The notes beneath the pieces are model-generated. The model saw only the letters and a list, made by a program, of their open reading frames with translations, had not been told where the DNA came from and searched no databases. A stretch of DNA of 64,000 bases from a virus: the IMG/VR virus record IMGVR_UViG_3300021185_003040, positions 59,788 to 123,787 of that record. The stretch is one strand, 5' to 3'. A program made the position numbers and the translations under genes. Of this stretch, positions 34,795 to 44,413 are shown in pieces (within the stretch, counting starts at the first letter, position 1; each line of letters begins with the position of its first letter).

Positions 34795-34802
34795 TATATA
34801 TC
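34795..34802 (-). promoter_or_regulatory. Candidate late promoter element GATATATA
   Basis: Minus-strand AGATATATAC lies 29 bases before the start of the 1613-aa gene, in the 57-base gap after the 1273-aa gene. Confidence 0.5.
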
Positions 34803-34823
34803 TTGCTTTGTTACAGCAGAATA

Positions 34824-37800
34824 TTACCTGTATGGGCGAGCGTCAAAGTCGTATAATCTAGAGGATGAAAAATCTGTATATCCGCTACTAGAGTTGAAGA
34901 ATCTTCTTCTATTCCACCACCATCCACCAGAACCTGAGCTACTTCTATAACTTTGTAGCATTACTTTATTGATACTATTCTTATTAGTACCAACTGCTCT
35001 GTATTTAGCATATACTTCGATATCAAACTTAAATTCAGATTTATACGTGTCTAAGATGTCTATCCCTATTTTTTTAGAATAAGTTAAATTAGCAAAAGAA
35101 TTTCCATATATACCACCTATTCTACCTTTACCACTTTCATCTTCTCCAAAATAATCTGTCATTCTATATTGAAATACCATATCTACTGAAACAGCATTCT
35201 GACTTCCACCTTCTACTATTTTCTTACCATACTTATTAGGTCCATCTACTGATAGGCTAGTTTGATTTATAGGTGAAAGATATAAGAAAGATCCGCACGA
35301 AAGACCACCTAATAAATATTGATCATCTTCCGTAAATGAATTCTTAACAGATTTTCTAGGAATAACCGTACCTGATTCATCCATAGGTCCGGATTCTGAT
35401 CCATCCCTAAATGTAATAGCCAAAGGCTGATATGGCGTTTGTATTTTTCCGTTTTGGTCATTGGCTCTTTTAACTGCGTACTTAGGCATTGAAACTATTC
35501 CAGTTGTCACCATTTCAAACACATTTAATCTATTGTCAGGGTCAATTCCTCCCTCATCGGCGTCTTTAATAAGTGGATGAAATTTAGATAAAAATAAACC
35601 TTTATCATATTCACTAGAACCCAGCGTTGTTATCGAAATTAAATCTAGTTCAGAATTATTAGCAGAGCTTTCTACATTACCTCCACCGTATGTTCCGTTC
35701 CATATAAAATCTGATCCGTTTGATGTTGGGCTATTAGTTAATTGACATGTCATAGTACTAGAATCAGCTCCACTAAAATCTCGTAAATGCGTTCTATCGG
35801 CAATACTACCTGGAGTAAATAGTGTATTACCACCATTGTTATTTCTTATTGGATAACTTAAACCATATTCTGCAGTAGTAACTCCGTTTGTTACGGCATG
35901 AGAAGATCCCGTATCTGCATTTGTTGTAAGGTATAAATTACCATTATTAGATATATTTTTAAATCTAGAATATATGAATTGCCCATTTAATTGTGAAGAT
36001 TGTTCTGGTGCCGTAGCAAAATAATTATAAGAATTACCATCTCCAGTTAAGTTTTGATAAACTAAAGGAACTTGATCATATTTTCCTTCTGTCATATAGT
36101 ATGTATCATTAGATATCATATCATCAGGACCAGCATTTGAAGCTAGCTTCATGTTACCTGTTTCTAGATCTATTATACCTAATCCATAATCTTGTTGACT
36201 TGTTGAAACATAGGCAGGTTGTTTAAGATCTCCAACGATTCTTGCACATAGTTCTAAGTCAGATGCCTTGGTGTTATGTAATTCAACTGTAAAGTTTTTA
36301 GTAACAACATATCCTTTGCTAATTCCCGTAGGTGCATTGTCTACATAATATCCTGCAAATATTTTAGCGGTAGTGTTGTTTTTAACCATAGTGGCAACTC
36401 CTTCTTCATCTACAATTTTAACTTGTAGTTCTCCAACAGTACCTTCTACTTTAGATTGTAATCTTTCTAATTGATTCTGTAATTCTAATAATTTTTCATA
36501 AACACTAATAGGATTCTGTTCTCCGGTTAAAAATCCTGATGCAAGGCTTTCAGCGCCATGTGCATAGTATGTATCACCTGCTGTAAAGCCAGTATCAAGG
36601 TGTGTAAATAAATTCTGAGATTCTAAATCATCATTTATTTCAACTTTAACATTATCTAGATCGTTTTGATTTACGAGTGAATTAGCTCCGTCAGTTGCTA
36701 TTACTCCTTCAGGGAATGGAATACTAATAATTTCGGACCATTCTGATTCTACTGGAGTCGTAGGAAAACCTGCTTCAGAAACAGATTTTACCATCATTTC
36801 GATAACTTCGCCTTGTCTTATCGGTAAATCTATAGAATTAAAGTTAATAGCCTGTGCATCTTCTTCAGATTCTATAATCCATCTATAACCACCGTCTGCT
36901 TGCTTTTCTCTTTTTCTAACAGGACCTTTAACTTCTACCCAGTTTGAAAATGCAGCAGTTTTTTTATTAAATTTAATTTGCTCAATCACGGAAGTTTTTC
37001 CAGTAGAAGATGCATACCTATATCTTGCGATAAACTGAACTACTTCTTGTGAAACTTCATCTCCAACTTTTTTAGCATCTGGAATTGACCAGAAACCTCT
37101 AACTCTATATTTAGGAGAAGCTTTGGGTAATTCATTAGATTCTGCAATGGCTTTAATTTCACTAACGCTAGAAGAAAATACCTTTGTCTCAGCTGCTTTT
37201 TCTCTAATTAAAGAAGATAGTTCGTTCTTCTCTCTATTTCTTTCAATTTTAGATGAGAATTTTTTAGTAGCAATTAACTTTCTTTTTTTCTTAATAGTAG
37301 AATCAAGTTTTTTAACAGCTTCCTTTGCAGCGACCTTATCTGATTTAATCTGCTTAACCTTCTGAACACTTGCGTTTTCAGTAAGGTGTTTATTTATCTG
37401 AGTAACCTTAAAGTTATCAGATTCAATAATCGGTGCATCTGGGATAAGACCTTCCGATGCAGGCGGAATATAATCTACTTTAAGTGCTTTAATGAATTGT
37501 CCAAAGTCAGCAACCTCTTCTTTGTAATATTTAGCGAGAGATGTTATTACACCTTCTTCGTTTTGAATAGTTAATTCATTGGAAAAGAACGCAATTCCTG
37601 GTGAAAAATCAGTTGAAGGAATTTTAGAAATAGGATCAATTGGCTTAACAAAAACAACTTGTCTTTCATTAAATCCAACTTTAATTTCAATATCAACAGA
37701 TAAATCAATGTCTTTATAAATTCTTAGAGAATCTGCACCAATCTTTACAGGAACATATCCTTCTAATAGTTCTAAACCTACTTGAGATGTTGAAGCATCG

Positions 37801-38645
37801 ATAGAGGTTATTTTATATCTTGTGTTATATTCTTTATTGTTTACTACTAATGAATCACCTATCTTTAAAGATTCAGTGTCTTTCATTCTTTTATTAGCAT
37901 CAGAATATGTTAACTTATTTAAAGTATAAACTTTAATCGTCTTAGTTTGACTAACACCGTCTACCATGACGGTCTTCTGAACATTCTCAACCTTTAATAC
38001 ATCTAGGCCTCCTGTATATTGAATAGACCTAATTGGCATATCAACAGTCTCTGCATCGATTCTGTATTTTAAACCAGCTTCTTCAATTTTAGAAACAAAA
38101 CTTTCGTAATTAATATCATTTTCACCTTTATAAATTTCATCAAAGGATTCAGTCGATGCAATATCTTCATGATCAAAAATAAATCTTTCAGTGTATATTC
38201 TTTCAGTGTCTACCGGAATCTGTCCTTTAACATCTAAACTTATTGTTAATAGCGGGTTTAAGAAATCTTCAAAGAAATCGTTTAATTTAGTATTAAATTC
38301 TTTAGGAGTTGCAAGAGATGTTACGGGTAAAGAAGGTCCTTTTAATTTAGAAGTATGTATTTTTCTATAAGATCCATCTTTAAGTTTAACATTTGCACTC
38401 GAAGTGTCTAGTCCACTAATTGCAGTTAAATTCTTATCAATTCTTTCAATCTCTCTTTTCAAAAATCCAAATGCTGGAATTTGAATCGCTGTCATTTTTC
38501 CTGTGCGATTATCGAATAGGTCAATGGTAACTGTTTCTTTATCTGTAGAAATAGCCTCATTGATACGCTCAAAAGTTTCTAGTGAATTAGTGTTTAATTC
38601 TAGAAACTGTTCGAGTAAATGTGATATAGAATTACTAGCGCTCAT
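34824..38645 (-). CDS. Large tail protein with coiled coil and fibronectin-III-like region, 1273 aa
   Basis: The N-terminal part is helical (SISHLLEQFLELN) and then beta-rich. A charged coiled coil lies at about 420-500 (many Lys, Glu and Ala residues). At about 510-655 comes a fibronectin-III-like region of the kind common in phage tail tips: RVRGFW, FIARYRY, FSNWVEVKGP, and SVSEAGFPTTPVESEWSE. The C-terminal half is Gly/Asn/Ser/Tyr-rich and ends in an odd tail GGWWWNRRRFF and a Ser-rich stretch. It starts 1 base after the upstream gene. It is probably an extended baseplate or fibre-linked protein; the exact T4 counterpart is not clear. Confidence 0.65.
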   Translation of the reverse strand: MSASNSISHLLEQFLELNTNSLETFERINEAISTDKETVTIDLFDNRTGKMTAIQIPAFGFLKREIERIDKNLTAISGLDTSSANVKLKDGSYRKIHTSKLKGPSLPVTSLATPKEFNTKLNDFFEDFLNPLLTISLDVKGQIPVDTERIYTERFIFDHEDIASTESFDEIYKGENDINYESFVSKIEEAGLKYRIDAETVDMPIRSIQYTGGLDVLKVENVQKTVMVDGVSQTKTIKVYTLNKLTYSDANKRMKDTESLKIGDSLVVNNKEYNTRYKITSIDASTSQVGLELLEGYVPVKIGADSLRIYKDIDLSVDIEIKVGFNERQVVFVKPIDPISKIPSTDFSPGIAFFSNELTIQNEEGVITSLAKYYKEEVADFGQFIKALKVDYIPPASEGLIPDAPIIESDNFKVTQINKHLTENASVQKVKQIKSDKVAAKEAVKKLDSTIKKKRKLIATKKFSSKIERNREKNELSSLIREKAAETKVFSSSVSEIKAIAESNELPKASPKYRVRGFWSIPDAKKVGDEVSQEVVQFIARYRYASSTGKTSVIEQIKFNKKTAAFSNWVEVKGPVRKREKQADGGYRWIIESEEDAQAINFNSIDLPIRQGEVIEMMVKSVSEAGFPTTPVESEWSEIISIPFPEGVIATDGANSLVNQNDLDNVKVEINDDLESQNLFTHLDTGFTAGDTYYAHGAESLASGFLTGEQNPISVYEKLLELQNQLERLQSKVEGTVGELQVKIVDEEGVATMVKNNTTAKIFAGYYVDNAPTGISKGYVVTKNFTVELHNTKASDLELCARIVGDLKQPAYVSTSQQDYGLGIIDLETGNMKLASNAGPDDMISNDTYYMTEGKYDQVPLVYQNLTGDGNSYNYFATAPEQSSQLNGQFIYSRFKNISNNGNLYLTTNADTGSSHAVTNGVTTAEYGLSYPIRNNNGGNTLFTPGSIADRTHLRDFSGADSSTMTCQLTNSPTSNGSDFIWNGTYGGGNVESSANNSELDLISITTLGSSEYDKGLFLSKFHPLIKDADEGGIDPDNRLNVFEMVTTGIVSMPKYAVKRANDQNGKIQTPYQPLAITFRDGSESGPMDESGTVIPRKSVKNSFTEDDQYLLGGLSCGSFLYLSPINQTSLSVDGPNKYGKKIVEGGSQNAVSVDMVFQYRMTDYFGEDESGKGRIGGIYGNSFANLTYSKKIGIDILDTYKSEFKFDIEVYAKYRAVGTNKNSINKVMLQSYRSSSGSGGWWWNRRRFFNSSSGYTDFSSSRLYDFDARPYR

Positions 38646-38646
38646 A

Positions 38647-40647
38647 TTATCTTAAAATATCGTATTCAAACGTTTTGTTTATTGAATCAATACAAACAAT
38701 TTCTATATAAGGAGTAGCACTAAGTAAAGAAGAGGCTGGAATAGTAATCTTCTGAGACCATCCATTTTCTTTATCTGTCCACATTGTTATATTATTAGAT
38801 TGTAAGTTTTTGATTTTATTTTTAAAAGTTACTCTAACAACTTGGCCTGTTTTCCATTGTGTTACAGTATCGTCTAGGTATATATTTAGATTAGAATCAA
38901 AGCTTTCGTCGAAGGCCGTATAGATTCTAACTAAGTTATCGAATTCTTTAACTCTTTGCCAAACTGCCTTTGTTGCAGATTCTGAAGGTAAGAAAGGACC
39001 ATCTGAATTTAAAACTCTTTCATTAATACCCGATATAGTATCATATACATAGGCGGGGCTTAATGAATATCCGTAATTAACGCATGAAATCTTAACTTTA
39101 CCCGTGCTTGATTGTTTGTCAATAGAGATCCCTTTATTACCGGATTCTATTACGTCTGTATTATATTGTAACTCTGCAGGTATTTCACCAGATATCACCT
39201 GATTTAATCTAGCATTGGTGTTTGTTATTAGATCTAAAAGACTTCTTTCATCTTGAAAATTAATAGTTGCATTTTCAACATCTTGTTCTATATTGTCTAA
39301 TCTTTTAGATATTCCTTGTAAATTTTGAGAACTTATAAAGAAACTTTCTAACATTTCAACTTTCTTAGAAATATCATTATATCTTGTGTTAGCATCTCTT
39401 AATAATTGAACTGCATTTTCTAAAGCACTTGTAGTGTCTAAGAAAATATCCATTGAGAATGTAGAATAATCATTAACATTCTTTTCTACTCCTACATTAT
39501 CTAAAGCTGAATTAAATTTAAGATTTAATTTAAGTGCAAATGCATTACCATTAAGACCTGTAACCTCGTTAGGCTTATACTTAGTTAATTCTGGAATATA
39601 CCATCCGTCGTTTGAAGTATCTTCTTTCCAGTTATCTAATAATATTATACCGTATAGGTTTGTCGCTTTGTTTCCAATATTAGACTTTGAATATATGTCA
39701 TAATAAACTAGAATAGCATTGAATCTAAAATCTCCACCTCTTTTAGAATAATCTAATATTGAATCTAATTTTGGATCGTTTATTATTTTAGAATATGCAG
39801 AAGCGTTAAAGTCTATTCCAAATGTTGGAATTTCATTTTCATTAATATTATAAGTTCCATCATCTTGATCAGTATAGGCTTGTAAGTCTAAAAAAGGAGC
39901 ATTTGGATGAATGTCGTCTGACGTTCTTCCTTCAACCATGCCGTCAAAGCTTGGATTAAATTTAATATTATTAGTGTTAAACTTAGATGTTTCTAATAAA
40001 ACTTCAGGTGTATATCCTACAGAAGAAGGAACATTAATAAATATTTCATTGTATTGTTGTCCTTTATAGTTCTTGTCGTTAGTTACATCAATATTTCCGA
40101 TGTATTTTATAACTTGACTATATTCAGAACCGGATTGTGTAGAGTCATCTAGCTCTATCATTCTAGAAAATCCTGTTGAAACTTCTTGTGAAGTTGCAGT
40201 TCTTACTCTTATTGCGTTGATGTGATATAAGTATTTAAAGAATATTTTTTCTGCATCACTTTCAAATAAAACATCATCAAAATCGTCGTTAACCTCAGGG
40301 TTAAGAAGCATATTCTCTAAATTAAGGGCATAACTTTGAAAAGTTTGTGCAAAATGAACATTACCATTTCCATCATGTAACGAATCATTATAAGAACTAG
40401 CATTAGAACCGCCACCTCCTTCAAATAGTCTAGAATATTCGATGTAGTTAGGTCCAGAATACTCAGGGTTATTCGGATCACTTTGAATAGAATCAGCATA
40501 TACTGGCAAGTCTAGTAATGCAAATTTAGAAAATTCAAAATTAATATCCGGATTATAATATGCACGCGTAAGATCTCTTGCTGAATTAGCAAAAGCATAC
40601 ATCGTACCTCCCTGTTCCTGTGGAATCCTTATTAGTGGTGTAGCCAT
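38647..40647 (-). CDS. Unrecognised baseplate or tail protein, 666 aa
   Basis: I do not recognise the family. It is beta-rich in the first two thirds (strands such as FNAILVYYDIYSK, GIILLDNW), has a helical coiled-coil segment around residues 410-490 (LLRDANTRYNDISKKVEML, ISKRLDNIEQDVENA) and a C-terminal beta domain. The mix suggests a trimeric or dimeric virion protein in which the coiled coil sets the oligomer. It lies between a small fibre-like protein and the fibronectin-III-like tail protein, within the baseplate block. The upstream leader holds AAATAAACA, repeated before several genes. Confidence 0.6.
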   Translation of the reverse strand: MATPLIRIPQEQGGTMYAFANSARDLTRAYYNPDINFEFSKFALLDLPVYADSIQSDPNNPEYSGPNYIEYSRLFEGGGGSNASSYNDSLHDGNGNVHFAQTFQSYALNLENMLLNPEVNDDFDDVLFESDAEKIFFKYLYHINAIRVRTATSQEVSTGFSRMIELDDSTQSGSEYSQVIKYIGNIDVTNDKNYKGQQYNEIFINVPSSVGYTPEVLLETSKFNTNNIKFNPSFDGMVEGRTSDDIHPNAPFLDLQAYTDQDDGTYNINENEIPTFGIDFNASAYSKIINDPKLDSILDYSKRGGDFRFNAILVYYDIYSKSNIGNKATNLYGIILLDNWKEDTSNDGWYIPELTKYKPNEVTGLNGNAFALKLNLKFNSALDNVGVEKNVNDYSTFSMDIFLDTTSALENAVQLLRDANTRYNDISKKVEMLESFFISSQNLQGISKRLDNIEQDVENATINFQDERSLLDLITNTNARLNQVISGEIPAELQYNTDVIESGNKGISIDKQSSTGKVKISCVNYGYSLSPAYVYDTISGINERVLNSDGPFLPSESATKAVWQRVKEFDNLVRIYTAFDESFDSNLNIYLDDTVTQWKTGQVVRVTFKNKIKNLQSNNITMWTDKENGWSQKITIPASSLLSATPYIEIVCIDSINKTFEYDILR

Positions 40648-40669
40648 CTAATTAATTGTTTATTTTTAA

Positions 40670-41236
40670 TTAAGATATTGTAGCTGAGTGTGAGCTAACA
40701 ATATACCATTTTCCTCCGTTAGAAGATTCTCCTATTAAATTAATACATCCATTCTGACCTACTGAAATAGTAGATGTTGAATCGTATCCGTGAATCGCTC
40801 CATTTGAGGCATCTATCGTAAACGCTAATTTAGCGATAATACTTAATGTTTGTCCAGGTGTAGATGCTCCTAATACTACCGATGCTGCTAATGAATTTAA
40901 TTCATAAGCTCCTAATGCAGGTGTTCCAGTTGGAAAGTTAATAGTGTCTGCTATTGAAATCTGTTGTCCTTTTTCAAAAATAACATTTTCTTTAAATGTA
41001 GCTTCAACACCAGATGTAAGCGTTGATCCATCAACTGTAAATGTAGCTAAAGTTCCATTGTTTATATTCAATGATCCAGCTCCAACCGAACTTGTTAAAA
41101 GTAAAGTGGAATTTGTCGTGTCTAGGACGTTTGCAATTAATCCTAATTCTTCATTAACGTTATCAAAATTGTTATTGATAGTAAGTCTTGAAGAAGAAAG
41201 ACTATGTGTCCCTAAAATTGTTGTAATACTTGCCAT
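40670..41236 (-). CDS. Small fibre-like virion protein, 188 aa
   Basis: The N-terminal part SSRLTINNNFDNVNEELGLI resembles the docking segments of the collagen-like fibres here (NYNF and following). The rest is made of short Ser/Thr/Gly/Ala-rich strands (FTVDGSTLTSG, ASVVLGASTPGQTLSI, CINLIGESSNGGKWYIVS) typical of a small trimeric fibre head. There is no signal peptide. It lies 1 base after the gp7-like wedge gene. It might be a short tail fibre or a baseplate decoration; the assignment is from composition and context only. Confidence 0.6.
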   Translation of the reverse strand: MASITTILGTHSLSSSRLTINNNFDNVNEELGLIANVLDTTNSTLLLTSSVGAGSLNINNGTLATFTVDGSTLTSGVEATFKENVIFEKGQQISIADTINFPTGTPALGAYELNSLAASVVLGASTPGQTLSIIAKLAFTIDASNGAIHGYDSTSTISVGQNGCINLIGESSNGGKWYIVSSHSATIS

Positions 41237-41237
41237 T

Positions 41238-44141
41238 TTATTTAATTGTTAAGATGTTTTTTCTTGTTATGTTTTTATTTCCATTCAAATCAGTTAATTC
41301 CAGCTCTAAACTATACTCTCCTTTTGTATCGAATAGGTATGTCAGCCACTGATTATCATAATATATATCTTCTTTTTTTACACTATTATTTATCAATCTC
41401 CATTTCTGCTCTATAACACCTGGCATTTTAGTTAAATCATAAGAAAACGTCATATGATTTAGTAAACTAATAGTGCCATGATCGTCTATTATATAGGTAT
41501 CGTTAAAGTTAGGATTGTATGCTTGATATTTTACAAAGCTATTAGAATCTATTATACCTGTTGTAGTTGTTGCGTTGTGAAAATCATAACTTTGATTAGG
41601 CTGTTTCGATACAACTAACATATATGTACATTCATCAACTCCATTTATTCCTGTCGAAACATTACCATCAGAATCAAAATAAATTGGATTCCAATTAAAT
41701 TTAGAAAAAATAGGATATTGATTAGGATTTAAATTATTAAGTTCTTGTTGTAAATTATTCCAAGCTGATAAATCCTGGGCATTCGTTGGGTATATTGCAG
41801 TAGGTGTGTACGATTCTACTATTTCTAATCCAGTAAATGTATCTAGTTGCGAAACTGATATAGTTCCATTTAGGTCTCCGTTTAATTCTAACTTAAATGA
41901 AGAATTTAAATCTGCACCTACTCTGGTTTGATTCCATGAAGTAGTAGGTCCGTCGTTCCATGTTTGCTTTCTTAAAGCCTTCCATTGATATGCTCCAGTT
42001 GTTTCTGCAAACCCAGTTGGAGCGGAAGGATCGGCATATCTTCTACTTATAGAAAATTCTTTTCCTAATGTTTCGTCATTAAGATAATTTGCTCTATCAA
42101 GTGTTAAATAATAAGTAGCAATACTTTCTTCGATAGTGTTTAAGTTTTCTCTACCCCATTCCCATGAAGAACCAGCTTCATCCCACTGATATTTATAGTT
42201 AGCCCAATCTAATTCTTCTGTAAGTTTCTGATAAAGTCCATATATCTGGATGTTCTTAGATTTAACCACTATCTTTTCATTGTGGCTTACACTTCTTATA
42301 TTATATAAATCCCAAAAGGCAACATCAATTGAATACTCACCTATATATGGAAGTATTATTGGCAATGTATACCAGTCGTCAATAGATCCTCTGATAGTTT
42401 TAGAGTAACCCCTAGGACCTTTAATTATCCATTCAATTTCATATACACTTCTTTTCCACCAATCATCCCATGTCAAGAAAGTGTCTTGTGGAACTATTGC
42501 AGCTGTTGGATTCCATTCAGGAGCAGGAGTACTTGGGTCTGAATCATAAACATTATTTGGGTTTACATCATTTGGTAATTCAGAAACGTTTAACTGGTTT
42601 TCACTATTATCAGCTAATGTTCCATTAGGATTATAAACTGGAAATGCAATATCGTCATCAGTGTCATTTGCATCTATAAATGTAAAATCAGCATCATCCC
42701 ATGTGTCTTTAAGTGAAGTTCCTGTTAAAATTATAGGTGCACCTATTGGAATATTTTCAATAGTATTATACGTGCTCATATCTTCATCATGCCATTCAGT
42801 ATAGAAAGATCTAATAGAATCTTCTAATTCATTTCTTTCTGTTTTATTAAAAACTTCTATCTTTTGATTACGACCTTCTAACCTATAGTCTACTTTCCTA
42901 AGATCTTCTATATAAATTGATTTAACTTCAGGAAAGACTTCATAGTGTACGTCTTGCCCTGCGAGCTGAGAATGTATTTGATGTTGGTTATTCCAAACTC
43001 TCTGATTTACTCCGTCAAAGTAATCACCTTCTGCTGTAATATCTACGATCTTTGCGTTAAGGGGTAAGTACTCTTTTTGTAGTTTACGCTTTAAAGCATA
43101 TAATTTTATTAAAATTTCATCAGGTGAAAAATCTGTAATTTCCTCTACTTCAGGTAAATCAAATTCATTTAGTCTTCCAGTGGGAACATTTAATCTATAC
43201 GCTAGTGAAAATCTAGAAGTTTTCTTTTGATTAGAATTAGGAAGGTTCTTATTTTTACTCTTCTTTGCTAAAAAACCTACTTCAGTTTGATTAGCAACAG
43301 GAACCACCATCATTTTTCCAAATCCTTCAGATTGTTCATTTATGTTTAGCCAGTATTCTCTAAGACTTACATTGTTATATCCAAAGAAATCAATAACACC
43401 TAACAGCGCTTTATACGTTCCTATGAAAGGCTTAATGGTAGAAGCCTGTAATAAAAGTTCTTTTCTTTTTCTATTTAATAGTTTATAATCTACACCAAGA
43501 TCTTTAATATCAGAATCTCTAAATATCAAATAATCCATTTCGGTAAGATTAAGAGCCATGTTAGTTAAAAGGCTTTTTAGTCTTTCATCTTCAGCAACAA
43601 TTTCACCATACACTTTAATCTCAGCAACCTTTACTTCATTGCCGTCTTCAGTTGCATATACTTCTAATTTTCTAATATGAAATCCTTCTTGATCTGAGCT
43701 CATTGCAATATTAGCAATACATGCCTGAGGACTTAGTGCGGCTGCATTTAGAGGAACTATTTTAAAACCATCTGGGTCAATTGATGTATAATAGCTATTG
43801 TCTCTCATTTCACTAATTTGAAAAGAATCTATATTTACATCATAATCCCCATTATTCATTTTACCACTATATAAAAATATATCTGTACTTTCACCATAGT
43901 CTTCTGTGAATTTAAACTTAAGCGTATTTTTATTTGCGTCTACTGATATTGGATGTACAAACCTTTGATTATCTAATTCATCCTTTACTTCTTCTAGTAC
44001 ATATAAATTTAAAGTTTCATATAAACCCGTAGATATCTCAGGTAAAAATGCATTACCTGTAGAATATCCTAAATCAGAATTATATTCTAGATTTAATTCG
44101 TTAGAATTATTATCAAAAAATCTTAGATTTTGGTATGACAT
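41238..44141 (-). CDS. Baseplate wedge protein, gp7/tail protein I-like, 967 aa
   Basis: Residues about 215-264 (LLNRKRKELLLQ, GTYKALLGVIDFFGYNNVSLREYW) resemble the GTxxALxxxLxxxGYxxxxxEW pattern of phage tail protein I, whose T4 counterpart lies in gp7, partner of gp6 in the baseplate wedge. Before it are two beta-rich domains (1-180) and after it a long series of beta domains with many Trp and Tyr residues. The gene lies directly after gp25, gp6 and a small gene, matching the gp25-gp6-gp7 wedge order. It likely forms the inner wedge with gp6. The match is short, so this is moderate. Confidence 0.6.
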   Translation of the reverse strand: MSYQNLRFFDNNSNELNLEYNSDLGYSTGNAFLPEISTGLYETLNLYVLEEVKDELDNQRFVHPISVDANKNTLKFKFTEDYGESTDIFLYSGKMNNGDYDVNIDSFQISEMRDNSYYTSIDPDGFKIVPLNAAALSPQACIANIAMSSDQEGFHIRKLEVYATEDGNEVKVAEIKVYGEIVAEDERLKSLLTNMALNLTEMDYLIFRDSDIKDLGVDYKLLNRKRKELLLQASTIKPFIGTYKALLGVIDFFGYNNVSLREYWLNINEQSEGFGKMMVVPVANQTEVGFLAKKSKNKNLPNSNQKKTSRFSLAYRLNVPTGRLNEFDLPEVEEITDFSPDEILIKLYALKRKLQKEYLPLNAKIVDITAEGDYFDGVNQRVWNNQHQIHSQLAGQDVHYEVFPEVKSIYIEDLRKVDYRLEGRNQKIEVFNKTERNELEDSIRSFYTEWHDEDMSTYNTIENIPIGAPIILTGTSLKDTWDDADFTFIDANDTDDDIAFPVYNPNGTLADNSENQLNVSELPNDVNPNNVYDSDPSTPAPEWNPTAAIVPQDTFLTWDDWWKRSVYEIEWIIKGPRGYSKTIRGSIDDWYTLPIILPYIGEYSIDVAFWDLYNIRSVSHNEKIVVKSKNIQIYGLYQKLTEELDWANYKYQWDEAGSSWEWGRENLNTIEESIATYYLTLDRANYLNDETLGKEFSISRRYADPSAPTGFAETTGAYQWKALRKQTWNDGPTTSWNQTRVGADLNSSFKLELNGDLNGTISVSQLDTFTGLEIVESYTPTAIYPTNAQDLSAWNNLQQELNNLNPNQYPIFSKFNWNPIYFDSDGNVSTGINGVDECTYMLVVSKQPNQSYDFHNATTTTGIIDSNSFVKYQAYNPNFNDTYIIDDHGTISLLNHMTFSYDLTKMPGVIEQKWRLINNSVKKEDIYYDNQWLTYLFDTKGEYSLELELTDLNGNKNITRKNILTIK

Positions 44142-44143
44142 TG

Positions 44144-44413
44144 TTATCTAATTTTTTTATCGTTCTTTTTAATAGTGTAAGATTTATAACTCTTTAAATA
44201 ATTCACAGAGTCTACCCAATCAGCCAACACCTCTTGAATAAACTTTATAAAATCATTCATTTGGTTATTTCTCCATATATGACCAGATATAGAATTCTTT
44301 AAAATGTTTTTTCTATAATCATTTCCAAGATTTTTTCTATCGTCAAATACACTTTCCCTAATAGAGTATAGCCTTTCTCTTCTGCTTTTAAAAAGATTTT
44401 TAAAAATACTCAT
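44144..44413 (-). CDS. Small hypothetical protein in the baseplate block, 89 aa
   Basis: I do not recognise it. It is highly basic and helical: FKNLFKSRRERLYSIRESVF at the N-terminus, then a helix with Trp and Phe residues, and a Lys-rich C-terminal end. The start overlaps the gp6 stop by one base (TAATG), showing close coupling, and the gp7-like gene follows after 2 bases. It might be a small wedge part or an assembly factor acting between gp6 and gp7. That is inferred from position only. Confidence 0.6.
   Translation of the reverse strand: MSIFKNLFKSRRERLYSIRESVFDDRKNLGNDYRKNILKNSISGHIWRNNQMNDFIKFIQEVLADWVDSVNYLKSYKSYTIKKNDKKIR

Noticed and set aside
34777-34795. Small inverted repeat ACTCTA/TAGAGT before the 1613-aa gene as a terminator
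   Set aside because: The stem has six pairs only, no T-run follows on the minus strand, and it overlaps the promoter-like element, so it is not a convincing terminator.
38550-38570. LETFERINEA near the start of the 1273-aa tail protein as another capsid tag
   Set aside because: It resembles the tag and cut site but lies in a helical part of a tail protein with fibronectin-III-like features; tail proteins are not expected in the head, so chance is likelier.
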